Assembly (NCBI GenBank): GCA_023663865.1
Contig: JAMPGU010000016.1
Location: 1 to 49,174 of the forward strand
Source of the DNA: Clostridium sp.
Lineage (GTDB): Bacteria; Bacillota; Clostridia; Oscillospirales; Acutalibacteraceae
Direction of reading: 5' to 3'
DNA: 49,174 nt
Below, piece by piece: positions 39,507 through 46,833 of the stretch (its first letter is position 1; each line of letters starts with the position of its first letter). The position numbers and the translations under genes were made by a program. The notes below the pieces were generated by a model. The model was not told the origin of the DNA. It saw nothing but the letters and a program-made list of their open reading frames with translations, and did no database searches.

Positions 39507-40094
39507 ATGATAAATAAATTGAATTATAAAGTTTTAAAACAGATTGCTATGCTGAGTTGCTGTTTTACTTTATCTCTTCTTTTGGTTTCGTGCTCAAACA
39601 GTGTTTCTAAAGAAAACACCGCTCAAAGCAATTACCAGAGCACACAGGAAAGCACTGAAAATCAAACAGCAGAGCAAACAGAAAATACTAGGACTACCGA
39701 TTTACAAAGTGAGGAAACAACTATGCCGACAGGTGATTACAAGGTAAATATAACAGCAAACGGCACTACACTCACAGCCGTTATGTATGACAACTCATCA
39801 TCAAGAGCACTCAAAGAAATGCTTGAAAACGGAGCAATAACCATTGATATGTCCGACTATTCAAACTTTGAAAAGGTCGGCTCACTGGGTACAGCTCTTC
39901 CAACAAATGATGAACAGATTATAACAGAGCCGGGTGATATAATTCTTTATCAGGGCATTAATCTTGTGATTTATTATGATACAAACAACTGGAATTTCAC
40001 AAGACTTGGTAAAATTGATAATGCAACAAAAAGCGGACTTCTTGAGGTGCTTGGTTCAGGAAATGTAACAGTTACATTATCGTTGGCAGAATAA
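39507..40094 (+). CDS. Lipoprotein with a cyclophilin-like fold domain
   Basis: A 195-residue protein. A signal peptide ends in the lipobox LLVSC with C29, so it is anchored to the outer face of the membrane. A Thr/Glu/Gln-rich linker (about 30-75) follows. The C-terminal domain (about 76-195) has MYDNSSSRALKEML, TALPTNDEQIITEPGDI and LVIYYDTNNWNFTRLG, the pattern of the bacterial cyclophilin-like domain (the fold of TM1367-type proteins). The active site of true prolyl isomerases is not evident. Such domains often occur beside flavodoxins and aldo/keto reductases in gut bacteria. Its role is not known. Confidence 0.82.
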   Translation: MINKLNYKVLKQIAMLSCCFTLSLLLVSCSNSVSKENTAQSNYQSTQESTENQTAEQTENTRTTDLQSEETTMPTGDYKVNITANGTTLTAVMYDNSSSRALKEMLENGAITIDMSDYSNFEKVGSLGTALPTNDEQIITEPGDIILYQGINLVIYYDTNNWNFTRLGKIDNATKSGLLEVLGSGNVTVTLSLAE

Positions 40095-40115
40095 TTTATT
40101 TAAGGAGATTTTGAT

Positions 40116-40649
40116 ATGAAAATTGTAGTTATTACAGGCAGTGCTCATAAAAACGGAACAACTGCTATTCTTGCAGATGAATTTATCCGAGGTGCCAAAG
40201 AAGCAGGTCACGAGGTATTTCGTTTTGATTCGGCATTTAAGAATGTTCACCCGTGTATTGCTTGCGAAAAATGTCATAATACAGATAAAGGTTGCGTGTT
40301 TCAGGATGATATGAGAGAGATAAATCCTTATCTTTTAGAAGCGAATGGCATAGTGTTTATATCGCCAATTTATTATTATGATGTAAATGCTCAGATAAAA
40401 GCAGTAATTGACCGATTTTATGCAAATGATGCAGCACTTCATGGTAATAAAAAAACAGCACTTATGGTTACAATGGCGGATAATACAGAAAAGACTGCTC
40501 TTGGAGCGGTTGAATCATTTAAAGGTACAGCCGATTTCCTCGAATGGGAGATAGCAGGAACAGTTATCGGTGTTGACTGTGGAGATGTTGATGCTCTCAA
40601 TAAGACCGACTATCCACAGCAGGCATATAATCTTGGTAAATCTTTTTAG
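40116..40649 (+). CDS. Flavodoxin-like FMN reductase with a Cys motif (second copy)
   Basis: A 177-residue relative of the reductase at 38934. It has GSAHKNGTTAILADEFIRGA as phosphate loop and ISPIYYYDVNAQIKAVIDRFY as core. The Cys motif CIACEKCHNTDKGC (C-x2-C-x2-C-x6-C) is fuller than in the first copy and could hold a 4Fe-4S cluster, as in iron-sulfur flavoproteins. AAGGAG precedes the ATG. The two reductases are clearly diverged, so they probably act on different partners. Confidence 0.87.
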   Translation: MKIVVITGSAHKNGTTAILADEFIRGAKEAGHEVFRFDSAFKNVHPCIACEKCHNTDKGCVFQDDMREINPYLLEANGIVFISPIYYYDVNAQIKAVIDRFYANDAALHGNKKTALMVTMADNTEKTALGAVESFKGTADFLEWEIAGTVIGVDCGDVDALNKTDYPQQAYNLGKSF

Positions 40650-40685
40650 AAAAATGTAATTTATAATTGAGAAGGGTTGATTATT

Positions 40686-41423
40686 ATGAAAAAGCAAACA
40701 GCAGGCAGAGATAATTTAGGAGCACTTGCACCGAAATTTGCACAGTTAAATGATGATGTTTTATTCGGTGAGGTATGGTCGCGTGAGGATAAGCTCTCAC
40801 CCCGTGACAGAAGTATGATAACCATAGCAGCCTTAATGGCACAGGGCTTATATCCGCAGTTAAAATCACATATTCAAATCGGAAAGGCTCACGGAATTAC
40901 AAAGGAAGAAGCTGTTGAAATTGTAACACAGCTTGCATTTTACACAGGCTGGCCTAAAGCTTGGAGCACATTTCCTATGATAAATGAAATCTATGCAGAT
41001 GACACTGTAACAGAACTCCACGGCGGAGCATTCGGAATGGGTGAGCCGAATACAGCTTATGCACAGTATTTTATCGGCAACTCATATCTCAAGCCATTGA
41101 CAGCGCCCGGTTCATCAGTCGTATTTCTTGCAAATGTAACCTTTGAACCTGCGTGCAGAAACAACTGGCATATTCACCATTCCACAAACGGCGGCGGTCA
41201 GATTTTGATTTGTGTTGAGGGTGAAGGCTGGTATCAGGAAGAGGGCAAGCCTGCACAGAGCCTTAATGTGGGTGATGTGGTGGTTATCCCGCCTAATGTG
41301 AAGCACTGGCACGGTGCAAAGGCTGATGAATGGTTCAGCCATATTGCAGTTGAAGTGCCCGGTGAAAACACATCAAACGAATGGTGTGAGCCTGTAACCG
41401 ATGAGGAATACAGCAAGCTGTAA
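40686..41423 (+). CDS. Carboxymuconolactone-decarboxylase-like and cupin fusion protein
   Basis: A 245-residue two-domain protein. The first domain (about 10-100) is CMD/AhpD-like with LSPRDRSMITIAALMAQG and KSHIQIGKAHGITKEE, but lacks the CxxC of AhpD peroxidases, so it is not a thiol reductase of that type. The second domain (about 130-230) is a cupin with metal ligands in NWHIHHSTNGGGQ and a later HWHG. The ATG at 40686 has GAAGGG at good spacing. CMD-cupin fusions accompany aldo/keto reductases and flavodoxins in many gut genomes; the reaction is unknown. Confidence 0.87.
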   Translation: MKKQTAGRDNLGALAPKFAQLNDDVLFGEVWSREDKLSPRDRSMITIAALMAQGLYPQLKSHIQIGKAHGITKEEAVEIVTQLAFYTGWPKAWSTFPMINEIYADDTVTELHGGAFGMGEPNTAYAQYFIGNSYLKPLTAPGSSVVFLANVTFEPACRNNWHIHHSTNGGGQILICVEGEGWYQEEGKPAQSLNVGDVVVIPPNVKHWHGAKADEWFSHIAVEVPGENTSNEWCEPVTDEEYSKL

Positions 41424-41441
41424 TTCAGAAAGGATAACGCA

Positions 41442-42299
41442 ATGATTTTAGAAGAAAATTATACACTCTCCAATGGTGTACAAATACCAAAGCTTGGATT
41501 AGGCACTTGGTTTATTGAGGATGCGGATGCACCAAAAGCTGTTTGCGATGCAGTTCATATGGGTTATCGCCATTTTGATACAGCACAGGCTTATGCTAAT
41601 GAAAGCGGAGTCGGTACAGGCATAAAAAAATGCGGTGCTGCTCGTGACGATTTGTTTGTCACAACGAAGCTTGCCGCAGAGGTGAAGAACTATAGAGAGG
41701 CTGTTGAATCTATTGACGGCTCTTTAATGAGAATGGGACTGGATTATATTGATATGATGATTATTCACAGTCCGCAGCCTTGGGCGGATTTTCGAGGCGG
41801 CTCCTATTTTGAAGGTAATGCTGAGGCGTGGCGAGCACTCGAAGAAGCCTATAAAGCTGGAAAACTGCGTGCAATCGGCGTTTCCAATTTCAAAAAAGAG
41901 GATATAGATAATATATTGTCTAACTGTACTGTTGCTCCAATGGTGAATCAGGTGCTTGCACATATCAGTAATACACCATTTGCGCTACTTGATTATTCAG
42001 CAAGCCAGGGTATGCTTGTTGAGGCATATTCTCCGTTTGCACACGGCGAGATATTCAATAATAAAACAGTCGGAGAAATTGCAAATAAATATGATGTTTC
42101 AGCTTCACAGCTTTGTATTCGCTATTGCCTGCAGCTTGGAATGCTGCCGCTGCCAAAAACAGCAAATCCGAATCATATGAAAAGCAATGCACAGCTTGAT
42201 TTTGTTATTTCTGATGAAGATATGGAATTATTAAAAAATATTGAAACAATCAAGGATTATGGTGAACACAGCCATTTTCCTGTGTTCAGCGGTAAATAA
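41442..42299 (+). CDS. Aldo/keto reductase
   Basis: A 285-residue TIM-barrel oxidoreductase that should reduce aldehydes or ketones with NAD(P)H. The catalytic tetrad is visible: D46 and Y51 in HFDTAQAYANE, K76 in TTKLAAE and H109 in IIHSPQPW. The C-terminal cofactor segment LPKTANPNHMKSNAQ is typical, with Thr where Ser is common. GAAAGGA precedes the ATG. It is the last gene of the operon and ends 6 bases before the convergent AraC gene, with no clear terminator between them. Confidence 0.92.
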   Translation: MILEENYTLSNGVQIPKLGLGTWFIEDADAPKAVCDAVHMGYRHFDTAQAYANESGVGTGIKKCGAARDDLFVTTKLAAEVKNYREAVESIDGSLMRMGLDYIDMMIIHSPQPWADFRGGSYFEGNAEAWRALEEAYKAGKLRAIGVSNFKKEDIDNILSNCTVAPMVNQVLAHISNTPFALLDYSASQGMLVEAYSPFAHGEIFNNKTVGEIANKYDVSASQLCIRYCLQLGMLPLPKTANPNHMKSNAQLDFVISDEDMELLKNIETIKDYGEHSHFPVFSGK

Positions 42300-42305
42300 T
42301 AAGAT

Positions 42306-43169
42306 TTATGTATTTCTGAATTCCTTTGGTGTTTTGCCGATTGTTCTTTTAAACATTTCTGCAAAATAGCTGCTGCCTGAAAAACCGCAGTCCTGTGCAA
42401 TTTCGGATATGGATTTATCACTTGACTGTAAAAGCTGAGATGCTTTGGCTATTCTGTAATTTGTTAAATATTCAATCGGTGTTGAATTTGTAAAACTTTT
42501 AAAAATAGATATACAGCTGTTGTTACACACATTTGCACTTTTCGCTATGTCGGAAAGTGCAATTTTTTCTTGATAGTTTTCTGCAATGAAATTCATCATC
42601 TGCTTTATATTTGAAAAATTTCTGTGTGATGATTCTGCTTTGGGCAGCTTGTCAATCACCGAATATAAATTCGCCGCAAGAGAGAACAGATATTGCTGTA
42701 CTTCAAGATAAAAATTTTTATTGCCCTTTTGCTTTTGATTATAAATTTCAATCAGCGTGCTTGTTAGTTCACCGTTTTTCAGTATTAAATATGGGTGACT
42801 GTCAGATATGATTTGTGATATATAATTCCGTTCAATATACGGATTGTTGCAAAACAGTGACGGATGCACAAGTATACAGATATAATAACAATCCTCTTTC
42901 GTATCGGAAAAGCCAAAATGAATATGGTTTGAATTCACAAACAGACTTTCACCCTTTGAAATTTCAATTATCTCTGAATTGATACTGTATTTCATTTTGC
43001 CGTCAAGCACTGCAATAAATTCCCAGTCCGTATGATAATGTGCTTTGAAAGTATAGTCTTTAAAATTCGATAAAATTCCGTCTCGAATATATAATGGCAT
43101 TTCGGGTATATCGTATTCTACATCCTCACTGCCGTTTTCGTTAATGTTATAAAAATCAAAGTATTCCAT
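42306..43169 (-). CDS. AraC-family regulator with a cupin sensor domain
   Basis: A 287-residue regulator. The N-terminal half is a cupin-like sensor (FKAHYHTDWEFIAVLDG). The C-terminal 100 residues are the double HTH, with KIALSDIAKSANVCNNSCISIFKSFT and ISEIAQDCGFSGSSYFAEMFKRTIG. It is convergent with the redox operon and divergent from the acetyltransferase pair. Two TGTGATATT repeats in the 113-base divergent gap are candidate binding sites. The ligand is unknown; AraC proteins of this layout usually sense sugars or small organic molecules. Confidence 0.9.
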   Translation of the reverse strand: MEYFDFYNINENGSEDVEYDIPEMPLYIRDGILSNFKDYTFKAHYHTDWEFIAVLDGKMKYSINSEIIEISKGESLFVNSNHIHFGFSDTKEDCYYICILVHPSLFCNNPYIERNYISQIISDSHPYLILKNGELTSTLIEIYNQKQKGNKNFYLEVQQYLFSLAANLYSVIDKLPKAESSHRNFSNIKQMMNFIAENYQEKIALSDIAKSANVCNNSCISIFKSFTNSTPIEYLTNYRIAKASQLLQSSDKSISEIAQDCGFSGSSYFAEMFKRTIGKTPKEFRNT

Positions 43170-43177
43170 AGTTAAAA

Positions 43178-43245
43178 TGTGATATTGTTATATATTTATA
43201 TGATATGTTGATATTCCTGTATTAAATATTGTGATATTATTTTAT
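43178..43245. promoter_or_regulatory. Two direct repeats between araC and the acetyltransferase gene
   Basis: TGTGATATTGTTATAT (43178-43193) and TGTGATATTATTTTAT (43230-43245) match at 14 of 16 positions and start exactly 52 bp apart, five helical turns. Direct repeats on one face of the helix are what AraC-type proteins bind. Confidence 0.4.
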
Positions 43246-43282
43246 CATAAAGATAGTATCATTTCAATAGGGGGGATATCGG

Positions 43283-43864
43283 ATGTATACTGTCAGAAAA
43301 TACAAAAGCAGTGACAGAGAACGGTTAAGATACATTGCTATGGAAACAGCCTGGGAAAGCTATAAGAAAAATGCAGACAGGCGTGAAACTGTTGCCATTT
43401 TGTATAACGATTATTTTACTAAATATGAAAGTGATAATATATTTGTTGCAGTAGATGAAAAGGATGTTCCTGTTGGTTATGTAATTTGCAGTACAAATTA
43501 TGATTTGTTTGAGAAAAAGAACAGGGAGGAATTTTTACCAAAAGCAATGAAATTATATAAGCCCATCGGGTTAGTACATCTTATGCTGATGTCCACGCTG
43601 AAACAAATCAAATATGAACGCAGGGTTCATCTGCATATTGATTTACTGCCTGAAGCTCAGCATCAAGGTTTAGGAACAAAACTGTTTGATGCGCTTTCAA
43701 ATCATTTGTATAAAAATGGATATGATTATATGGCAGTCTGCGGTGTCAACAGATATGCAGGCAGTTATATATTTTATCAAAAATACGGCTTTGTAACCTA
43801 CAGAAATCATTTATTTGGCAGAGCAACGCTCGGAATACGCACAAAGGGGAAAGACAATGGCTGA
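43283..43864 (+). CDS. GNAT-family N-acetyltransferase
   Basis: A 193-residue acetyltransferase with the GNAT fold. The acetyl-CoA-binding strand and loop are HLHIDLLPEAQHQGLGTKLFDAL, where Q-H-Q-G-L-G is the pyrophosphate loop, and FYQKYGFVTYRNH ends the fold. GGGGGGA precedes the ATG. It overlaps the next acetyltransferase gene by 8 bases. The acceptor is unknown; a small molecule or sugar amine is possible given its partner. Confidence 0.87.
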   Translation: MYTVRKYKSSDRERLRYIAMETAWESYKKNADRRETVAILYNDYFTKYESDNIFVAVDEKDVPVGYVICSTNYDLFEKKNREEFLPKAMKLYKPIGLVHLMLMSTLKQIKYERRVHLHIDLLPEAQHQGLGTKLFDALSNHLYKNGYDYMAVCGVNRYAGSYIFYQKYGFVTYRNHLFGRATLGIRTKGKDNG

Positions 43865-44480
43865 ATATTCATATAAGGAAATGGAGCAAAGAAAAAGAGA
43901 AGGCAAGCTTTTTACAGACACAACAAAGGGGTTAATCAAAGCCACACTTGTTAAACAGTTAGTGGGTAGATTTAACCGTTCGTGGGCAATCAACATTCCT
44001 AAGCGTTACATCATTGAAAAGCTTGTTTTCAAAAAATTCGGAATGTCCTGGATTGAACCGCCGTTCAATGTATGCGTTGGTAAAAACACAAGCATCGGCA
44101 ACGGCTGTTATTTTAATTTCAACACAACCTTTGTGGACGACGGAGAGGTGACAATCGGTGATCATGTTCTTTTTGGTCCGAATGTTACTGTGGTTACAAC
44201 AGGTCATCCTGTTCACCCTGAACTGCGTGATAACGGTGCGGCAATGTATTGTGCATCTGTTGAAATCAAGGACGGAGCATGGCTTTGCAGTAATGTAGTA
44301 GTATTACCGGGAGTTACAATAGGCAAAAACAGCGTTATCGGTGCAGGCTCTGTGGTAACAAAGGACATACCCGACAATGTCATAGCTATGGGCTCACCCT
44401 GTAAGGTTGTGCGTGAAATTAACGATAATGACAAAATCTATTACTACAAGGACAGAAATATTGATTTTGGTAAATTATAG
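43857..44480 (+). CDS. Maltose/galactoside O-acetyltransferase-like protein (left-handed beta helix)
   Basis: A 207-residue hexapeptide-repeat acetyltransferase of the LacA/Maa/NodL group. The hexapeptide coils are clear from about residue 75 (IGNGCYFNFNTTFVDDGEVTIGDHVLFGPN) to 185. The catalytic His lies in VVTTGHPVHP. The C-terminal IGAGSVVTKDIPDNVIAMGSPCKVVR is typical. The start at 43857 overlaps the GNAT gene by 8 bases and has AAGGGGAAAG ahead; an in-frame start at 43815 would add 14 residues but has no site. It acetylates a sugar hydroxyl, probably as detoxification of non-metabolised sugars. Confidence 0.9.
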   Translation: MAEYSYKEMEQRKREGKLFTDTTKGLIKATLVKQLVGRFNRSWAINIPKRYIIEKLVFKKFGMSWIEPPFNVCVGKNTSIGNGCYFNFNTTFVDDGEVTIGDHVLFGPNVTVVTTGHPVHPELRDNGAAMYCASVEIKDGAWLCSNVVVLPGVTIGKNSVIGAGSVVTKDIPDNVIAMGSPCKVVREINDNDKIYYYKDRNIDFGKL

Positions 44481-44568
44481 TATCAATTATCCGTAAAAAA
44501 CTTATTTGATATTTTTCTAATGCTTGATTATTTTTAAAATTTATGGTATGACAAAGAGGTAAAATGTG

Positions 44569-44994
44569 ATGAAGAAAAAAATATTATCTATCTTAATTGT
44601 TTTGGCTATTTGCCTGGGCGTGACGGTTTCAGCTTGTACTGCAGGACATGCCGATAATAAGTCTAAACAATATGCAGAAGATGCGAATGTCAGATATGGA
44701 CACTATACAGCATCCAATAAATGTGTAGATATTGCCGTCGAGAAATTGGAGTATTATGATGGTACATTCAGGGCAACAGAGGAGATGGATGTGTGTTATT
44801 ACCCAATTGGAACAGAAATTGTAAGCGGGGATGGATACATTTTTAATGTATATAATAATGATAATTTAGAACAGCTGGACACTATTGTTATAAGCAGTAC
44901 AGATGCTGTAATTTATTTTATCCAAGATACCAAAACGCTGAGTCGTTGGCCGGTTGCTTTCCGAGGTGTTGAAAGTGGTTTGGCTGTAGACTGA
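44569..44994 (+). CDS. Small lipoprotein of unknown function
   Basis: A 141-residue protein with a lipoprotein signal peptide ending VSAC (C23). I do not recognise the mature part. It has VDIAVEKLEYYDGTFRATEE, CYYPIGTEIVSGDGYIFNVYNN and VIYFIQDTK blocks, which suggest a small beta-sheet domain. A GTG at 44566 directly precedes the ATG at 44569; AGAGGT suits the ATG. The gene stands alone between the acetyltransferase pair and the ABM-domain gene. Confidence 0.72.
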   Translation: MKKKILSILIVLAICLGVTVSACTAGHADNKSKQYAEDANVRYGHYTASNKCVDIAVEKLEYYDGTFRATEEMDVCYYPIGTEIVSGDGYIFNVYNNDNLEQLDTIVISSTDAVIYFIQDTKTLSRWPVAFRGVESGLAVD

Positions 44995-45060
44995 GCGCTG
45001 TAAACTGCAAAGAAAATTAGTATTAATTAGACTGCAGCTTTGAAACGGAGGAAAAATTAA

Positions 45061-45390
45061 ATGGCGGTTACAATCAATATTTATTACACGGGCGAAAAGG
45101 ATAACGCTAAGCAATTTGCAAAGGAAATGACTGAAAGCGGAATTGTTGAGGATATTCGTGCTGAAGAGGGCAATCTCAGGTATGAATATTTCTTCCCGAT
45201 GAATGATGAAAAAACAGTTCTTTTGATTGACAGCTGGCAAAACCAAGAGGCTATCGACTTGCATCATCAGTCACCGATGATGACTAAAATTGCACAGCTG
45301 AGAGAAAAATATGACCTTCATATGAGGGTGGAGCGATATATCTCGGATGATGAAATTCCTTTGTCTGATAAAAAATTTATAAAGGACTAA
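45061..45390 (+). CDS. Antibiotic-biosynthesis-monooxygenase (ABM/YgiN-like) domain protein
   Basis: A 109-residue ferredoxin-fold dimeric protein. EEGNLRYEYFFPMNDEKTVLLIDSWQNQEAIDLHHQSP is the signature of the ABM family, which includes quinol monooxygenase YgiN and heme-degrading relatives. The C-terminal DLHMRVERYISD completes the barrel. CGGAGG precedes the ATG. In anaerobes these proteins often sit near flavodoxin/aldo-keto-reductase genes, here 3 kb away. The substrate is unknown. Confidence 0.88.
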   Translation: MAVTINIYYTGEKDNAKQFAKEMTESGIVEDIRAEEGNLRYEYFFPMNDEKTVLLIDSWQNQEAIDLHHQSPMMTKIAQLREKYDLHMRVERYISDDEIPLSDKKFIKD

Positions 45391-45430
45391 ATTGAATATT
45401 CAGCTTATATCTTGTTTGTTTATAAAATTA

Positions 45431-45476
45431 AGGCAGAGATACTGTATAATTTACAGTGTCCCTGCCTTTTTGGTTT
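45431..45476 (+). terminator. Terminator after the ABM-domain gene
   Basis: AGGCAGAGATACTGTA pairs with TACAGTGTCCCTGCCT around TAATT, followed by TTTTTGG. It lies between the convergent ABM and solute-binding-protein genes. The left flank is only weakly T-rich on the other strand, so it mainly serves the rightward gene. Confidence 0.88.
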
Positions 45477-45507
45477 ACAGATTATTCAGTTAAGGTTTGT
45501 GCAATGC

Positions 45508-46830
45508 TTATTCATGCAGTGTGCTGTCCTTCTTACCTTCACGCAAGGCGGTATTGCAGGATTCGTTCAGCTTTTTTGCACATTCTTGCGGGGTGATAGC
45601 CTTTGACAGCAGCTCTTGAATATTTTGCCAGAATACGCTGCGGACAGAAGTATCCTTGCCCTGCCAGTTTGGACTGTTGTTCATAAAATCCACAACGTTA
45701 TCTGAATTTTTAGTGAATTCATCCAGCATTGTAATTTGATTCTGATACTTTGAGGATACTTTTTTACTTGCAGGAATATTTCCTGCAGAAATTTCCAGCC
45801 ATTCATCATTTTCGTAAATGAAACGAATGAAATCCTTTGCGGTCTGTATCTTTGCCTCGTCTCCATTGTCAAACACTTCAAAGCCGGTTACAAAAGAGGT
45901 TGCTATGTTGCCGGGGAAGTTTACATATCCATAGTCATCCATATTGTCATAAAGCATAAAGTTTGCATTGTTAAATGCGTATATTGCCAGCTGATTGCCT
46001 ACAAAAAGCTCATTGCAATCGGATATCTCCAGATTTTCAGGGTGAGGGGGATACCAGCCTTTATCTACGCCTGACTGTATCCATTCCAGCGCCTTGACTG
46101 ATGCCTCATTTTCAAAGTCAAAATCACCATCATCATTAAAAATCGTGCTGCCGAATGCACGCATAAAAGACATAATATGCGTATCGCCCTGATTGTTTTT
46201 GCCGTACATCATCATCGGATAAATCTGCTTAGGCAGTTTTGCTGCAAGCGTATCAAGAATTTCCGTCCAGGTATCCAGCATCCAGTTTTGTATTGTATTT
46301 GTGTCAATGATGTATTCATCAAGACCGCATTCACGGAAAAGTGCTTTGTTATAAATCAAGATATTCTGCATACTTAAAAACGGCATCATATAGGTTTTTC
46401 CGTTTACCATACTCATTTTCCAAGATGCTTCATCAATATCACTGCGCAGTTCATCGGAAATGATATCGTCCAGCGGAACTACTCTTCCGGTATGCAGATA
46501 GGATGCCATATTGAAGTAACCCTCATAGAGAATGTCCGTTGCATCCTCTGTATCAAAGCTGCCCGTAATTGCTTCCAGCTCATCCACATATTCAAATTCC
46601 TTTACCTGAAATGTAACGTCAGCCTTTTCATACTGTGCTGCAAATGCCTCACCGGCCTTTTCCATAAACGTTTTTGCATACGAAATTTCCGGATTGCTGA
46701 CAGAATTCATAGACAGACCCGGAACCTTAATAATAAGATTTACCGTTTGCTTTTCCTGGTTTGCACAGCCACTCAGCAAACTGCCGCATAACATAAGGGC
46801 AAGCAGCAGAGAGAATATTCTTCTTTTCAT
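45508..46830 (-). CDS. Extracellular solute-binding lipoprotein (ABC family 1 type)
   Basis: A 440-residue lipoprotein with signal peptide and lipobox LLSGC (C22). The mature protein is a sugar-type periplasmic-binding fold: MVNGKTYMMPFLSMQNILIYNKALFRECGL, a GWYPPHPENLEI hinge region and FVGNQLAIYAFNNAN. It binds a solute outside the cell, perhaps an oligosaccharide. It starts 3 bases after the sensor-kinase stop on the same strand, and no permease or ATPase gene is seen in the window. It may therefore present its ligand to the kinase instead of to a transporter. Confidence 0.88.
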   Translation of the reverse strand: MKRRIFSLLLALMLCGSLLSGCANQEKQTVNLIIKVPGLSMNSVSNPEISYAKTFMEKAGEAFAAQYEKADVTFQVKEFEYVDELEAITGSFDTEDATDILYEGYFNMASYLHTGRVVPLDDIISDELRSDIDEASWKMSMVNGKTYMMPFLSMQNILIYNKALFRECGLDEYIIDTNTIQNWMLDTWTEILDTLAAKLPKQIYPMMMYGKNNQGDTHIMSFMRAFGSTIFNDDGDFDFENEASVKALEWIQSGVDKGWYPPHPENLEISDCNELFVGNQLAIYAFNNANFMLYDNMDDYGYVNFPGNIATSFVTGFEVFDNGDEAKIQTAKDFIRFIYENDEWLEISAGNIPASKKVSSKYQNQITMLDEFTKNSDNVVDFMNNSPNWQGKDTSVRSVFWQNIQELLSKAITPQECAKKLNESCNTALREGKKDSTLHE

Positions 46831-46833
46831 ATT

